From Pseudaeromonas sp963677375 (lineage in GTDB: Bacteria; Pseudomonadota; Gammaproteobacteria; Enterobacterales; Aeromonadaceae): a stretch of DNA of 64,000 bases. Shown here piece by piece: positions 50,570-58,960 of this stretch; the first letter of the stretch is position 1; every line of letters starts with the position of its first letter. The position numbers were made by a program, and so were the translations under genes. A model generated the notes under the pieces. It was given only the letters and a program-made list of their open reading frames with translations, searched no databases and was not told the origin of the DNA. The stretch spans positions 124,001 to 188,000 of the forward strand of contig CAXXIF010000012.1 of NCBI GenBank assembly GCA_963677375.2, written 5' to 3'.

Positions 50570-52139
50570 GGGAATGCTCCGGATACAGGGGCCAAGTCGC
50601 TTGCTGAACCGTGGCAATCAGCGCCCGTAATTCGGCTTCGAGTGGCCGATCCTCAACCAACGGCGGGCTCAGTTCACGAACGGCCGCCAGAGTCTGCTGT
50701 AACTCGGGAGCCAGCTGGGAGCTAGGTTGACCATTGAGCGCCAAACGCTGCTCAGTTCCCTGCACGGCCGCCAGCAAGGCGGCAACTGCGACCTGTTCGG
50801 TCAACTGCAACACCCGCAGGCAATCCCGTGCGGCTATGGTTCCCATGCTGACCTTGTCCTGGTTGTGACATTCGGTGGAACGGGAAAAAATACTGGCGGG
50901 AAGCGTCAGCTTCAGGGCTTCCGCCGTCCAGGCCGAGGCCCCAATTTGTAGTGCTTTGAAACCATGGTTGATCAAGCGTCGCTCGCCCTCGGCACCACTG
51001 AGATTACTCGGTAACCCCTTGTTGAACTTCACATCCACCAGTTGGGCCAACTGCCGGTCCAGCAAGTCGGCCAAATTGGCAACGGCTGTCTTCATGCTGT
51101 CCATCGCCATGGCAATATGACCGCCATAGAAGTGGCCGCCATGCATCACATGTTCTTCCTCACCATCGATCAGCGGATTGTCATTGGCACTGTTGAGCTC
51201 GTTTTCGATCAACTGTCGCCACCAGGGCAGGCTGTCAGCGACCACACCGATGACATGGGGCGCACAGCGCAACGAGTAGCGATCCTGCAGACGATCACTG
51301 TGACGAGGCAAAGCCTCGGCTTGCAGATCAGCGCGAAGCCAGGCCGCAATTTGCTGCAGCCCAGGGTGGGGCTTGGCAGCAAACAAGCGGGCATCGAAGT
51401 GAAACGGATTGCCAGCCAGTGCTTCTGTCATCAGCGCCGTAATGCGGGTACTCAGCCGCATCAAATAGTCACAACGGCTATAGGCCAGACAAGCCAGAGC
51501 CGTCATCACCGAGGTGCCGTTCATCAGTGCCAACCCCTCCTTGGGCCGCAGCACCAGCGGGGTCACACCCAACTCGGCATAGACCTCGGCACTGGCGCGC
51601 CAGTCGCCATGCCAGTTCAGCTCCCGCTCACCGACCAGTGCCGCCGCCACATACGAGAGCGGCGTCAGGTCACCACTAGCGCCAACTGAACCCTCCTCGG
51701 GGATGCGAGGGATCAAATCCTGCGCCAATAGCCAGGTCAAACGCTCCAGCAGCGACGGGCTGACACCCGAAACCCCTTGGGCCAGCGAACATAGACGCGT
51801 AGCCAGCACAGCTCGCCCCGCCTCCAGACTGAGATTGGCTCCCAGGCCACAGCCATGGAAACGGGTCAGATGCAGCGGCAGCTCCGCGACCAAGGACGCC
51901 GGCACCGCATTGGTCACCGAGTCGCCATAGCCGGTGGTCACCCCGTAGATGACCCCCTCCTCGCTCAATAGGCGATCCAGAAAATCGGCCCCATTCTGGA
52001 TGCGGCGGCGAAAATCGGGATCGGGATTCAATTCCGGTTGCGCCTGACGCCTAGCCAGAGCCACGACCTGTTCTATGGTCAGACGAGTCGCACCGAAAAT
52101 CACGGAGCGGCAACATTCACTCTTGTTCTGTGTTGTCAT
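50562..52139 (-). CDS. Aromatic amino acid ammonia-lyase (HAL/PAL/TAL family)
   Basis: A 525-residue MIO enzyme. The prosthetic group forms from Ala154-Ser155-Gly156 (SVGASGDLTPLSY); the catalytic Tyr is Tyr65 in YGVTTGYGD. The residue pair that sets substrate choice is Phe94-His95 (TRFHGCG), where bacterial TAL has His-Leu, plant PAL Phe-Leu and HAL Ser-His. It should deaminate tyrosine, phenylalanine or histidine; within an APE cluster an aryl-acrylate starter from tyrosine is the natural inference. No hut genes adjoin it. It is translationally coupled on both sides (23 bp overlap with apeJ, 8 bp with apeK). Confidence 0.88.
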   Translation of the reverse strand: MTTQNKSECCRSVIFGATRLTIEQVVALARRQAQPELNPDPDFRRRIQNGADFLDRLLSEEGVIYGVTTGYGDSVTNAVPASLVAELPLHLTRFHGCGLGANLSLEAGRAVLATRLCSLAQGVSGVSPSLLERLTWLLAQDLIPRIPEEGSVGASGDLTPLSYVAAALVGERELNWHGDWRASAEVYAELGVTPLVLRPKEGLALMNGTSVMTALACLAYSRCDYLMRLSTRITALMTEALAGNPFHFDARLFAAKPHPGLQQIAAWLRADLQAEALPRHSDRLQDRYSLRCAPHVIGVVADSLPWWRQLIENELNSANDNPLIDGEEEHVMHGGHFYGGHIAMAMDSMKTAVANLADLLDRQLAQLVDVKFNKGLPSNLSGAEGERRLINHGFKALQIGASAWTAEALKLTLPASIFSRSTECHNQDKVSMGTIAARDCLRVLQLTEQVAVAALLAAVQGTEQRLALNGQPSSQLAPELQQTLAAVRELSPPLVEDRPLEAELRALIATVQQATWPLYPEHSHV

Positions 52140-53832
52140 CGGATAAGCGCCAAAAATCAAAAAAATTAAACCACTCCAGCGGCGCCTTCAGGCAGTAAAA
52201 CTGCAGGCGGTCAGCATAACGTTGGACCAGTTGCTGCAAAGCAGAAGCCCGCTCCTGGCGTGGCAGGTGCAATCGTTCGGCAAAAAGTTCGAAGTAGACG
52301 CGAAAACGACCCTGCTCGCGCAGGCCAAAGAGCAGATAGACAGGAACTCCCAGCACGGCGGCCAAGGCAAAAGGCCCTTGCGGAAAAGGGGCTGGAGCGC
52401 CGAGAAAATCGGCCCAGAGCACCCGTCGTTCACGCGTCACCGAGGTGCGATCCCCAACCAGAACCACCCACTCGCCGGCATCCAGCTTACTCTTGAGCAG
52501 CATACCGGTCTCCGGACCCAACTCGCTGACCTGGATCAGGTTCAGATTAGCCGCTGGGTTAGCCGCCTTGAGTAATCGGTTGAAGCGCTCGGCATGCTGG
52601 GTAAAGACCAGCGCATTGATAATCACATCACCAAACGCGGTTCCCAAGGCCCGACAAAGCTCCAGATCACCCAGATGAGAGCCGAGAATCAAAGCACCCT
52701 GTTGCCGAGCCACCAATTGGCGATAGGCCTCTATATCGGCAAATTCAATCTGCTCAGCGCGGATCTCGCCACGCCAACCCGCCAGCTTGTCCAGCATGGC
52801 CTCGCCGAAACGCAAGAAGTGGCGGAAGCTGCTGCGACGCTCGACGGGCAAGTCGATGCCCTGACTGGCGGCATACTGCTCAATGCGCCGCAGATAGTCG
52901 ACCGAGGCCCGGCGCTGACGCGTACCGGTTAGCCAGAAGTAGCCAATCACCGGGAAGAGGAAGAGACGAAAACCCGGACGCCCCAGCGTATCGTAACTCC
53001 AGAGCATGAAACGAAGACCCCATTGCACACCTCGCTCGGGGGTTCGCGACCAGTGCAGATGCCGGATGCACTGGCCCCAGGTCAGGTCCAGCAACCGCTC
53101 GCAGACCAATCGGGTATGCATCCAGGAGATGCGCACATTATCCCGCCACAGATCAAAGTGCGATAAACCATCCTGGGGATAGATGACCCGGGTTGGAATG
53201 AAGCGCATCGGCACCCCGGCCCAGTACAAGCGGACCAACACTTCGATATCAAAATCCATGCGCTGCCCCAGATCCTTCCGTGCCAGTAAAGCCAGCACAG
53301 GGGGCAATGGATAGACACGAAAACCGCACATGCTGTCGCGGATCTCGAAGGATGCCGTTTCCAGCCAGACCCAGAGATGTGTGAAATAGCGGCCATAATG
53401 CCGCCCCTTGGGCACAGAGGCGTCATAGATAGGCGCCCCGGAGATCAGCGCTTGCGGGTATCGCCTGGCTTCGGCCAGCAAACGGGGAATATCGGTCCAG
53501 TCATGCTGACCATCGGCATCGAGTTGCAGGGCATGGGTAAATCCCAGCTCGCTCACCCGACGCAGACCACTGATGACGGCGCCGCCCTTGCCCTGATTCT
53601 GTCGATGGCGCACAAGCATCAGCTCCGGGAAGCGCGAGCTTAGATCATCCAGCAAGCGGCTCGTCTCTTCGCCGCTGCCATCGTCCACCACCAGACAGGG
53701 CAAGGGCAGTTGCCCACCGTGTTCCGCAGTCAGCTCATCCAGAGTACGAACCAGGGCCGGGCCATGGTTATAGCAGGGGATCACCAGACAGGGACGAAAC
53801 TCGGCTACGTCTTGAATCACGGCCTCACTCAT
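52117..53832 (-). CDS. apeJ: APE glycosyltransferase-acyltransferase fusion ApeJ
   Basis: A 571-residue two-domain protein. Residues about 1-240 form a GT2 transferase (LVIPCYNHGPALVRTL, VVDDGSGEET, LDADGQHDW with the DxD-like metal site). After a membrane-associated segment (about 275-300, GLRFMLWSYDTLGRPGFRLFLFPVIGYFWL), residues 310-571 form an LpxL/HtrB-like lysophospholipid acyltransferase (SHLGDLELCR, VGDRTSVTRERRVLWADFLG). It probably links the aryl polyene acid to a sugar-lipid carrier. Overlaps apeI by 4 bp. Confidence 0.9.
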   Translation of the reverse strand: MSEAVIQDVAEFRPCLVIPCYNHGPALVRTLDELTAEHGGQLPLPCLVVDDGSGEETSRLLDDLSSRFPELMLVRHRQNQGKGGAVISGLRRVSELGFTHALQLDADGQHDWTDIPRLLAEARRYPQALISGAPIYDASVPKGRHYGRYFTHLWVWLETASFEIRDSMCGFRVYPLPPVLALLARKDLGQRMDFDIEVLVRLYWAGVPMRFIPTRVIYPQDGLSHFDLWRDNVRISWMHTRLVCERLLDLTWGQCIRHLHWSRTPERGVQWGLRFMLWSYDTLGRPGFRLFLFPVIGYFWLTGTRQRRASVDYLRRIEQYAASQGIDLPVERRSSFRHFLRFGEAMLDKLAGWRGEIRAEQIEFADIEAYRQLVARQQGALILGSHLGDLELCRALGTAFGDVIINALVFTQHAERFNRLLKAANPAANLNLIQVSELGPETGMLLKSKLDAGEWVVLVGDRTSVTRERRVLWADFLGAPAPFPQGPFALAAVLGVPVYLLFGLREQGRFRVYFELFAERLHLPRQERASALQQLVQRYADRLQFYCLKAPLEWFNFFDFWRLSDDNTEQE

Positions 53833-54182
53833 AACTTGATCCTGCCACTACTGGCCAATACACCGTCACGCACAAAGCTGAAGCTCAGTTTCCGGTTTTC
53901 CGGCTGCCAATTCAGGCGCAGCGTGACTTCGCACCCTGGGCGCAGAGGGTGCTGAAATTTCACCATCTCCATGCCACCGAACTGGGGTGCGATCGCCCAG
54001 TAGCGGCAGGCATGATGGATGGCCAGATGGATCTGCACGACCCCCGGCAACAGTGGCATCTCGGGAAAATGGCCCGCAAACCATACCAGTTCCGGATCTA
54101 GAGCCAACTGAACCACCAGTTGCTCGCCTTCGGTCTGCTGGCGCAAGACGACGGGCCAGCGCTGCGGCTCATGAGGGAACAT
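53829..54182 (-). CDS. apeI: APE dehydratase ApeI (FabZ/FabA-like)
   Basis: A 117-residue hotdog dehydratase; the active-site segment is FAGHFPEMPLLPGVVQIHLA, the FabZ-type HFPxxPLLPGV motif with its catalytic His. It dehydrates beta-hydroxyacyl-ACP and is known to work with ApeP. ATG 54182 has AAGGAG upstream. Overlaps apeH by 14 bp. Confidence 0.92.
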   Translation of the reverse strand: MFPHEPQRWPVVLRQQTEGEQLVVQLALDPELVWFAGHFPEMPLLPGVVQIHLAIHHACRYWAIAPQFGGMEMVKFQHPLRPGCEVTLRLNWQPENRKLSFSFVRDGVLASSGRIKL

Positions 54183-55542
54183 CAAACAACTCCTTTAACT
54201 GGGCATAGGGGCGTTTGCCCTGACTATTCAATGGTATGGCATCCAGACAACGCAGCCGTCGCGGCAGAGCAACCGGCTCCAGCCAAGGACGCACCCCCTG
54301 GCGAATGGCCAGCAGGAAACGCCCGGCCCCCAGCGCTTGCCATTGCCGCATCCCCTCGGCGCTCAGGATCAGCACAGCCCCCAGAACCTGACGGGCTTCC
54401 TGCTCCAGAGGCAGTACGACGGCCTCTTGCACCCAAGCCAATTGCTGCAACCGACGCTCGACCTCATCCAGGGAGATGCGTTTCTCCGCCAGCTTGACGA
54501 TTCGATCTTGACGCCCCAGCAAGGTAAAACCTGCGTCATTGAACGCGATCCGATCCTCGGTACGCCACTCTTGATCATCCGGCAAGAAAGGGGAGCGCAG
54601 GCACAGACAGCCCAGTTCATCCTGCGACACGGTCAACCCCGGCAGCGGCTGCCAGGGTGTACAGGCCAATATCGCCTGACGCCAGGCAATACCGCCAGTC
54701 TCGCTGCTGCCATAGATTTCTATCGGCCACTGACCGTACAGCTGCTGACTGAGCGCAGCCGCTGCATGCGGCAAGGGACCACCGGAGGAATAGAGAGCAC
54801 TGCATCCATCAACGGCCAGCGAGCAATCCAGCCGCGACAAAAAGGCCGGTGAACTGATCAAGATCCAGGGCTGGCCGGGATGACGCTCGACCCACCAGGC
54901 AATCTGCTCCTGATACTCCAGCGTCTCCGCAACAAATGGGATCCCGGCACACACGGGAAGCAAGGCTCGAAACAGCAAACCGTAGATATGCTGATGGCTC
55001 ACAGTGGCCAGCACCAACGCCGACCCCCAGTGCGGATGCCATAGCGTCCATTGGGCGGCCAACTCAGCCTCCAACTGAGCCTGGGACTTCACTATGGCCT
55101 TGGGTTGGCCGGTCGATCCCGAGGTAAACAGGGTGCAACTCAACTCACGAGGCCAATCCGGTAGGTCGCGGTCACTCCCCAGCAGATCCGGCGTGAACAG
55201 CAGTGGCCAGTTCACGCTTGACGGTAGGGCCAGCGGCAGATCGGTGAGCACGCCATCGATGGCATTCGCGAGTTCCGCCAACTGGGCGGTGCGATGATGA
55301 CCGGGAAGCACCACGGCACACCCGGTATGACCGCACGCCAGCAGAGCAACCAGAAAATGGTAACAATCCTGATAGCACAAGGCCCAGCGTTGAAGGGTGT
55401 GAGTCTGCAGTTGCTGCACGACAGCGGCGACATCGCGACGTAAATCGCCGAGCGTCAGACAGTGCTCGCCTCGCCACGCCACCTGGGTCGTCAAGGGGCG
55501 GTCGCTGAACAGGCTGGAGAGACAGCTCAGAGGTTCCATCAT
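54169..55542 (-). CDS. apeH: APE AMP-dependent acyl/aryl-ACP ligase ApeH
   Basis: A 457-residue adenylate-forming enzyme that should activate the aryl acid starter and load it on the carrier proteins. The ATP-binding P-loop is TLFTSGSTGQPKAIVKS; A5 YGSSETGGIAWRQ, A7-like EDRIAFND and A8 GRQDRIVKLAEKRISLDEVE follow; the usual C-terminal Lys of the hinge is LNSQGKRPYAQL. ATG 55542 overlaps the apeG stop by 4 bp. Confidence 0.9.
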   Translation of the reverse strand: MMEPLSCLSSLFSDRPLTTQVAWRGEHCLTLGDLRRDVAAVVQQLQTHTLQRWALCYQDCYHFLVALLACGHTGCAVVLPGHHRTAQLAELANAIDGVLTDLPLALPSSVNWPLLFTPDLLGSDRDLPDWPRELSCTLFTSGSTGQPKAIVKSQAQLEAELAAQWTLWHPHWGSALVLATVSHQHIYGLLFRALLPVCAGIPFVAETLEYQEQIAWWVERHPGQPWILISSPAFLSRLDCSLAVDGCSALYSSGGPLPHAAAALSQQLYGQWPIEIYGSSETGGIAWRQAILACTPWQPLPGLTVSQDELGCLCLRSPFLPDDQEWRTEDRIAFNDAGFTLLGRQDRIVKLAEKRISLDEVERRLQQLAWVQEAVVLPLEQEARQVLGAVLILSAEGMRQWQALGAGRFLLAIRQGVRPWLEPVALPRRLRCLDAIPLNSQGKRPYAQLKELFDVPS

Positions 55543-56132
55543 GCTGCAGACTCTCCCGCTGCCCGAGTCGCCTGACGCGCTTGCACTCGACGCCGAACTA
55601 GCCACTCGCCACCCATCAAGGCCGCCATCAACAGGTAGCTGATCAGGCCGTTATACAGACTCCACCACGCCATGTTTCCGATCAGGACGGTACCTAATGC
55701 CAGCGCCCCATTGAGGATGAAAAACAGGCACCAGACCTGAGTGACTCGCCGGGTATAGACAATGGCCGCCTCCGGTAATGTCGGCTCCTGCAAACGAGCG
55801 AAGCGTTCGACCAAGGTCTGGGGTTGCCACAGGCTGTGAGCGAACAAGATGAGCAGCAGAACATTGACTAACACCGGATAGAAGAGCAACCAATGGCTGG
55901 CTCGACACGTCAGCGATAGCAGTGTCAGCAACAGACCACAACCCGCCATCCAGCGCCCCAGCCATAACCACTCGCCCAGACGCCCGGCGGAAGGGTACAA
56001 CCGCGCGATGAACAGCAGTGTCAACATCACGCCCAGAAGGGTCAATTCGCCGCTATGCACTCCCCAATACACCAAAAATGGATAGAGGAGCACTCCCAGT
56101 GCCATCAGCCCATGGGATAGACGCCTCATCAC
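55539..56132 (-). CDS. apeG: APE membrane protein ApeG (COG4648-like)
   Basis: A 197-residue integral membrane protein with about six hydrophobic segments (LMALGVLLYPFLVYWG, LLGVMLTLLFIARLYP, WMAGCGLLLTLLSLTC, LLFYPVLVNVLLLILF, and two more). It matches the conserved membrane protein between ACP and ligase genes in APE clusters. Its function is not known. Overlaps apeF by 4 bp. Confidence 0.82.
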   Translation of the reverse strand: MMRRLSHGLMALGVLLYPFLVYWGVHSGELTLLGVMLTLLFIARLYPSAGRLGEWLWLGRWMAGCGLLLTLLSLTCRASHWLLFYPVLVNVLLLILFAHSLWQPQTLVERFARLQEPTLPEAAIVYTRRVTQVWCLFFILNGALALGTVLIGNMAWWSLYNGLISYLLMAALMGGEWLVRRRVQARQATRAAGESAA

Positions 56133-56377
56133 GATTGGGCGAGCAACTGGGCAACCGCCTCAACCACGTCGGCCACGGTGCGCACTGTTTTAAACTCTTC
56201 CGGCTTAATTTTCTTGCCCGTTAATTTCTGCAGACGCACCACCAGATCCACGGCATCTATGCTATCCAGTTCCAGATCCTGATACAGATGTGCATCCATA
56301 GTTACCGCGGCCACATCCAGCTCGAACAACTCGACCAGTGCCGCTTGCACCTGATTAAAAATTTCTTGTTGGTTCAT
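56129..56377 (-). CDS. apeF: APE acyl carrier protein ApeF
   Basis: An 82-residue acyl carrier protein. Phosphopantetheine is attached at Ser39 in LELDSIDAVDL. ATG 56377 has AGGAA upstream; the frame is open further upstream but the ACP fold starts here. Lies 16 bp after apeE. Confidence 0.93.
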   Translation of the reverse strand: MNQQEIFNQVQAALVELFELDVAAVTMDAHLYQDLELDSIDAVDLVVRLQKLTGKKIKPEEFKTVRTVADVVEAVAQLLAQS

Positions 56378-56393
56378 TGTCAGTTCCTGCAAC

Positions 56394-56648
56394 TCAAGCT
56401 TGCGATGCGACGAGAGTGGCCAGTGCGGCCACAGAGGCAAAATGGCGACGGGTATTTTGATCATCGGCGGCCAATACCAACCCATATTTGCCCTTGATAG
56501 CCAAACCCAGCTCCAGGGCATCAATGCTATCCAGCCCCAGGCCACTACCAAACAACGGGGCTTCACTGTCGATATCCCCAGGCGTCAGCCCCTCGAGATT
56601 CAGACTTTCAATGATGAGTTGTTTGATTTCAGAATGTAATTCGCTCAT
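56394..56648 (-). CDS. apeE: APE acyl carrier protein ApeE
   Basis: An 84-residue acyl carrier protein, with Ser41 in GLGLDSIDALEL as the attachment site. ATG 56648 is used (GGGAAAGG upstream). Overlaps apeD by 4 bp. Two ACPs side by side are typical of APE clusters, one for the starter and one for the chain. Confidence 0.93.
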   Translation of the reverse strand: MSELHSEIKQLIIESLNLEGLTPGDIDSEAPLFGSGLGLDSIDALELGLAIKGKYGLVLAADDQNTRRHFASVAALATLVASQA

Positions 56649-57433
56649 TGCCTTTCCCATGCAAAACCCTGTTCGTCTGGCGCCAGGGCATTAGTTAAAA
56701 ATTCGGTCAGATAACGCGCCGCGATGGCCGGTGTCGAAGCAGCCTGTAAATAATCATCCACCACGATTTTTTCGCGGATCGTCACCTGGAAGTGCGGCTT
56801 ACGGGCCGGGATATGATACCAAGACTCCTGCTTGGTCAGGGTGGTCGGGTAGCACTGAATGTGCGCCAACCGCAAGTCCGCGCGACAGCGCACGGCGATA
56901 TTAGCCGCCCCTCGCTGCAACTGTGGACGCTGACCTGGGGTGGTTCGAGTCCCTTCCGGGAAAATCAGCAGCACACCGCCAGCCGCTAGTTGCTGTTCAC
57001 ACAACGGCAACAAGCGCTCCGGAGCCATATTCGGCAAATACCCGGCGGCCCGCACGACCAGAGCCACAAAAGGATTCCGCCACAAGGCCTGTTTAACGAT
57101 GCAATCACAGCGCGGCAGCACAGACGCCAGTAATACGTAATCAATAAGAGTGGGATGATTGGCGATCAAGAGACAGCCGCTATCCTGCTGCAAGAACTCG
57201 GCACCCTCGATCTGATAACTCATGACACCGAGGCGCGACATCAACTGCAAAAAGGCACGGAAACAGCAGCGGATCGTGCTCTGGGCGCTATGCTGACGTC
57301 GGCTGGGACTTCGGATAAACAGCCAAAGCAGCGGAAACCAGACTAGCGATAACAGCAAAGCCCCCAGACCAAACAAGGTGAAACAGATCCCGGTGCCCAA
57401 CAGGCGACCACCTCGATTCATGAACGTGCCCAT
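56645..57433 (-). CDS. apeD: APE lysophospholipid acyltransferase ApeD (PlsC-like)
   Basis: A 262-residue membrane acyltransferase. It has an N-terminal membrane segment (GICFTLFGLGALLLSLVWFPLLWLF), the NHPTLIDYV motif I (PlsC NHxxxxD-type), and FPEGTRTTPGQRP motif III. It likely acylates the aryl polyene lipid. ATG 57433 (after CAGGGGTGG) overlaps apeC by 16 bp; ATG 57421 is an alternative. Confidence 0.9.
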   Translation of the reverse strand: MGTFMNRGGRLLGTGICFTLFGLGALLLSLVWFPLLWLFIRSPSRRQHSAQSTIRCCFRAFLQLMSRLGVMSYQIEGAEFLQQDSGCLLIANHPTLIDYVLLASVLPRCDCIVKQALWRNPFVALVVRAAGYLPNMAPERLLPLCEQQLAAGGVLLIFPEGTRTTPGQRPQLQRGAANIAVRCRADLRLAHIQCYPTTLTKQESWYHIPARKPHFQVTIREKIVVDDYLQAASTPAIAARYLTEFLTNALAPDEQGFAWERQ

Positions 57434-58131
57434 GACCACCCCTGATTGGTGGTCGGCCCCGGCAAAACCAGAGTCGCATCGTTCAGCAGATGATGGCGCC
57501 AAAAGGCCAACGCCTGATTCAATGGCTGTGCTGGCGCGACGGCTCGCCCCTGATATTGCCACTGTTCGCCTCGCTGTATGACCAGGGCCACAGCGTGCGC
57601 AGACTCCCGCTCGGGAACCCAGGGATGATAGAACTCGGGAACCATACCGTCGAAATAGAGCAACAGGAGCGGCCCCGGTTCGACCGCAAGGGTCGCACAG
57701 GCTTCCGTCAGGCCAGCCTGAAAACTGTCCGGACCGGCGGCCAACGAGGAGGCTGGCATAGTCTGTTGCCCCACGATTGTGGTCAATCCCGCCACCGTAT
57801 TGTGAACCGACATCGAGAAATCAGTAGGCGAAAGAGGCTGTTGCCGTATCAACTGCTGCAGCAGACCAAAGGTGCGAACCAGTTCACCATGCCGACTGAC
57901 ACATAGCAACCGGGTCGGCTGCCAACGGGCCACCATCTCAAGCCCCAACTGCACCGCCAGGCGTGCCGATTGACTCAGCCGCCGTGCCACCATGGGCGGG
58001 ATCTGTGGCGTCATGGGCATGGCTGCACCCTGTGGCCAGCCAGGCTGCTCTGCCCAGCGTTGCCAACTCGCCGAGGAATCCAATCCTGGTGATAACGCCT
58101 GCATAGCCAACAGAGTGAATGACATCGCCAT
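57418..58131 (-). CDS. apeC: APE ketosynthase chain-length factor ApeC
   Basis: A 237-residue ketosynthase-like protein of the Ketoacyl-synt_2 type (FSMSVHNTVAGLTTIVG) that lacks the Cys-His-His triad. ApeC is known to form a heterodimer with ApeO and set chain length. It opens the 15.3-kb minus-strand operon, so the promoter should lie in 58132-58518. Confidence 0.9.
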   Translation of the reverse strand: MAMSFTLLAMQALSPGLDSSASWQRWAEQPGWPQGAAMPMTPQIPPMVARRLSQSARLAVQLGLEMVARWQPTRLLCVSRHGELVRTFGLLQQLIRQQPLSPTDFSMSVHNTVAGLTTIVGQQTMPASSLAAGPDSFQAGLTEACATLAVEPGPLLLLYFDGMVPEFYHPWVPERESAHAVALVIQRGEQWQYQGRAVAPAQPLNQALAFWRHHLLNDATLVLPGPTTNQGWSWARS

Positions 58132-58518
58132 AGAAAATTGATCGTCCTTGTCTCAGTACAACACCATATTCCCGAAACAAAGCAACCGGCCTCATCGTGG
58201 AACAACTGGATCACGGCAGTTGTTATCAACTGTCACGCAACAGCAATAATAAAATAACATCCCTGCTGCATCTATTTAAAATATCTTATTAATTCAATTA
58301 GATAAGATCTCACCTTTCTCGCCACGGCAAAAGTGAAAAAATGTAAAGATGCGAGCAACTTCACCGTTAACAAGCAAAAGCTCTACTTCGGCCAACATAG
58401 TCAAACAAAGCCCTGTAATCCAGAAGGTTTCAGCTGATATCATGCTTGCCAACTCGGGAAAACGGATATTTATCAATAAGATTGCAGACTTAAATCATCT
58501 GCCTCATGAGGAAAAAAA
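58132..58518. other. AT-rich divergent control region of the APE cluster
   Basis: A 387-bp region with A/T-rich runs (TTTAAAATATCTTATTAATTC, 58275-58295 area) that contrasts with the GC-rich genes on both sides. It separates the minus-strand apeC operon from the plus-strand lipoprotein and methyltransferase genes, and should carry both promoters. No regulator site was recognised. Confidence 0.5.
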
Positions 58519-58917
58519 ATGCACGGATCTATTTTTCGTCTGATTGTCATCGGTCTGTTTATGCTCGGCGGCTGCGCCAACATGACCAGTGTGGAGCTCA
58601 AAAATATCGAGCAGGAAAAAATTACCCAGACCCTGACACAGGCTCAGGTCGAAAAAGCCATTTTAAAGGCAGGACTGGCCAAGAACTGGGAAATGAAAGT
58701 GACCGAGCCAGGATTAATTCGCGGCCATGTGACAGTACGAAACCATGAGGCGACTATCGATATTCGCTATAACGAACGCGACTACTCCATCCGCTACGTG
58801 AGCAGCGTCGAACTCGATGATGACGGCAAAGGCAAAATTCACCGCAACTACAACAAGTGGATCGCCCTGCTGGACAATACCATCCAACAAGAACTGCTGG
58901 ATGCTGGCCATCCCTGA
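58519..58917 (+). CDS. Small lipoprotein of the APE cluster
   Basis: A 132-residue lipoprotein: signal peptide MHGSIFRLIVIGLFMLGGCAN with lipobox LGGC, then a helix (LKNIEQEKITQTLTQAQVEKAILKAGLAKNWEM) and a beta-rich domain (HVTVRNHEATIDIRYNERDYSIRYVSSVEL) ending in a helix. Homologous small lipoproteins sit at the start of other APE clusters in my memory (perhaps named ApeA), but I do not assign the symbol. ATG 58519 follows GAGGA. Precedes the methyltransferase by 43 bp. Confidence 0.8.
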   Translation: MHGSIFRLIVIGLFMLGGCANMTSVELKNIEQEKITQTLTQAQVEKAILKAGLAKNWEMKVTEPGLIRGHVTVRNHEATIDIRYNERDYSIRYVSSVELDDDGKGKIHRNYNKWIALLDNTIQQELLDAGHP

Positions 58918-58960
58918 GTCAGGCATTTGTCTTCCGTCGTCTACCAACAAGGAGTTTTAG

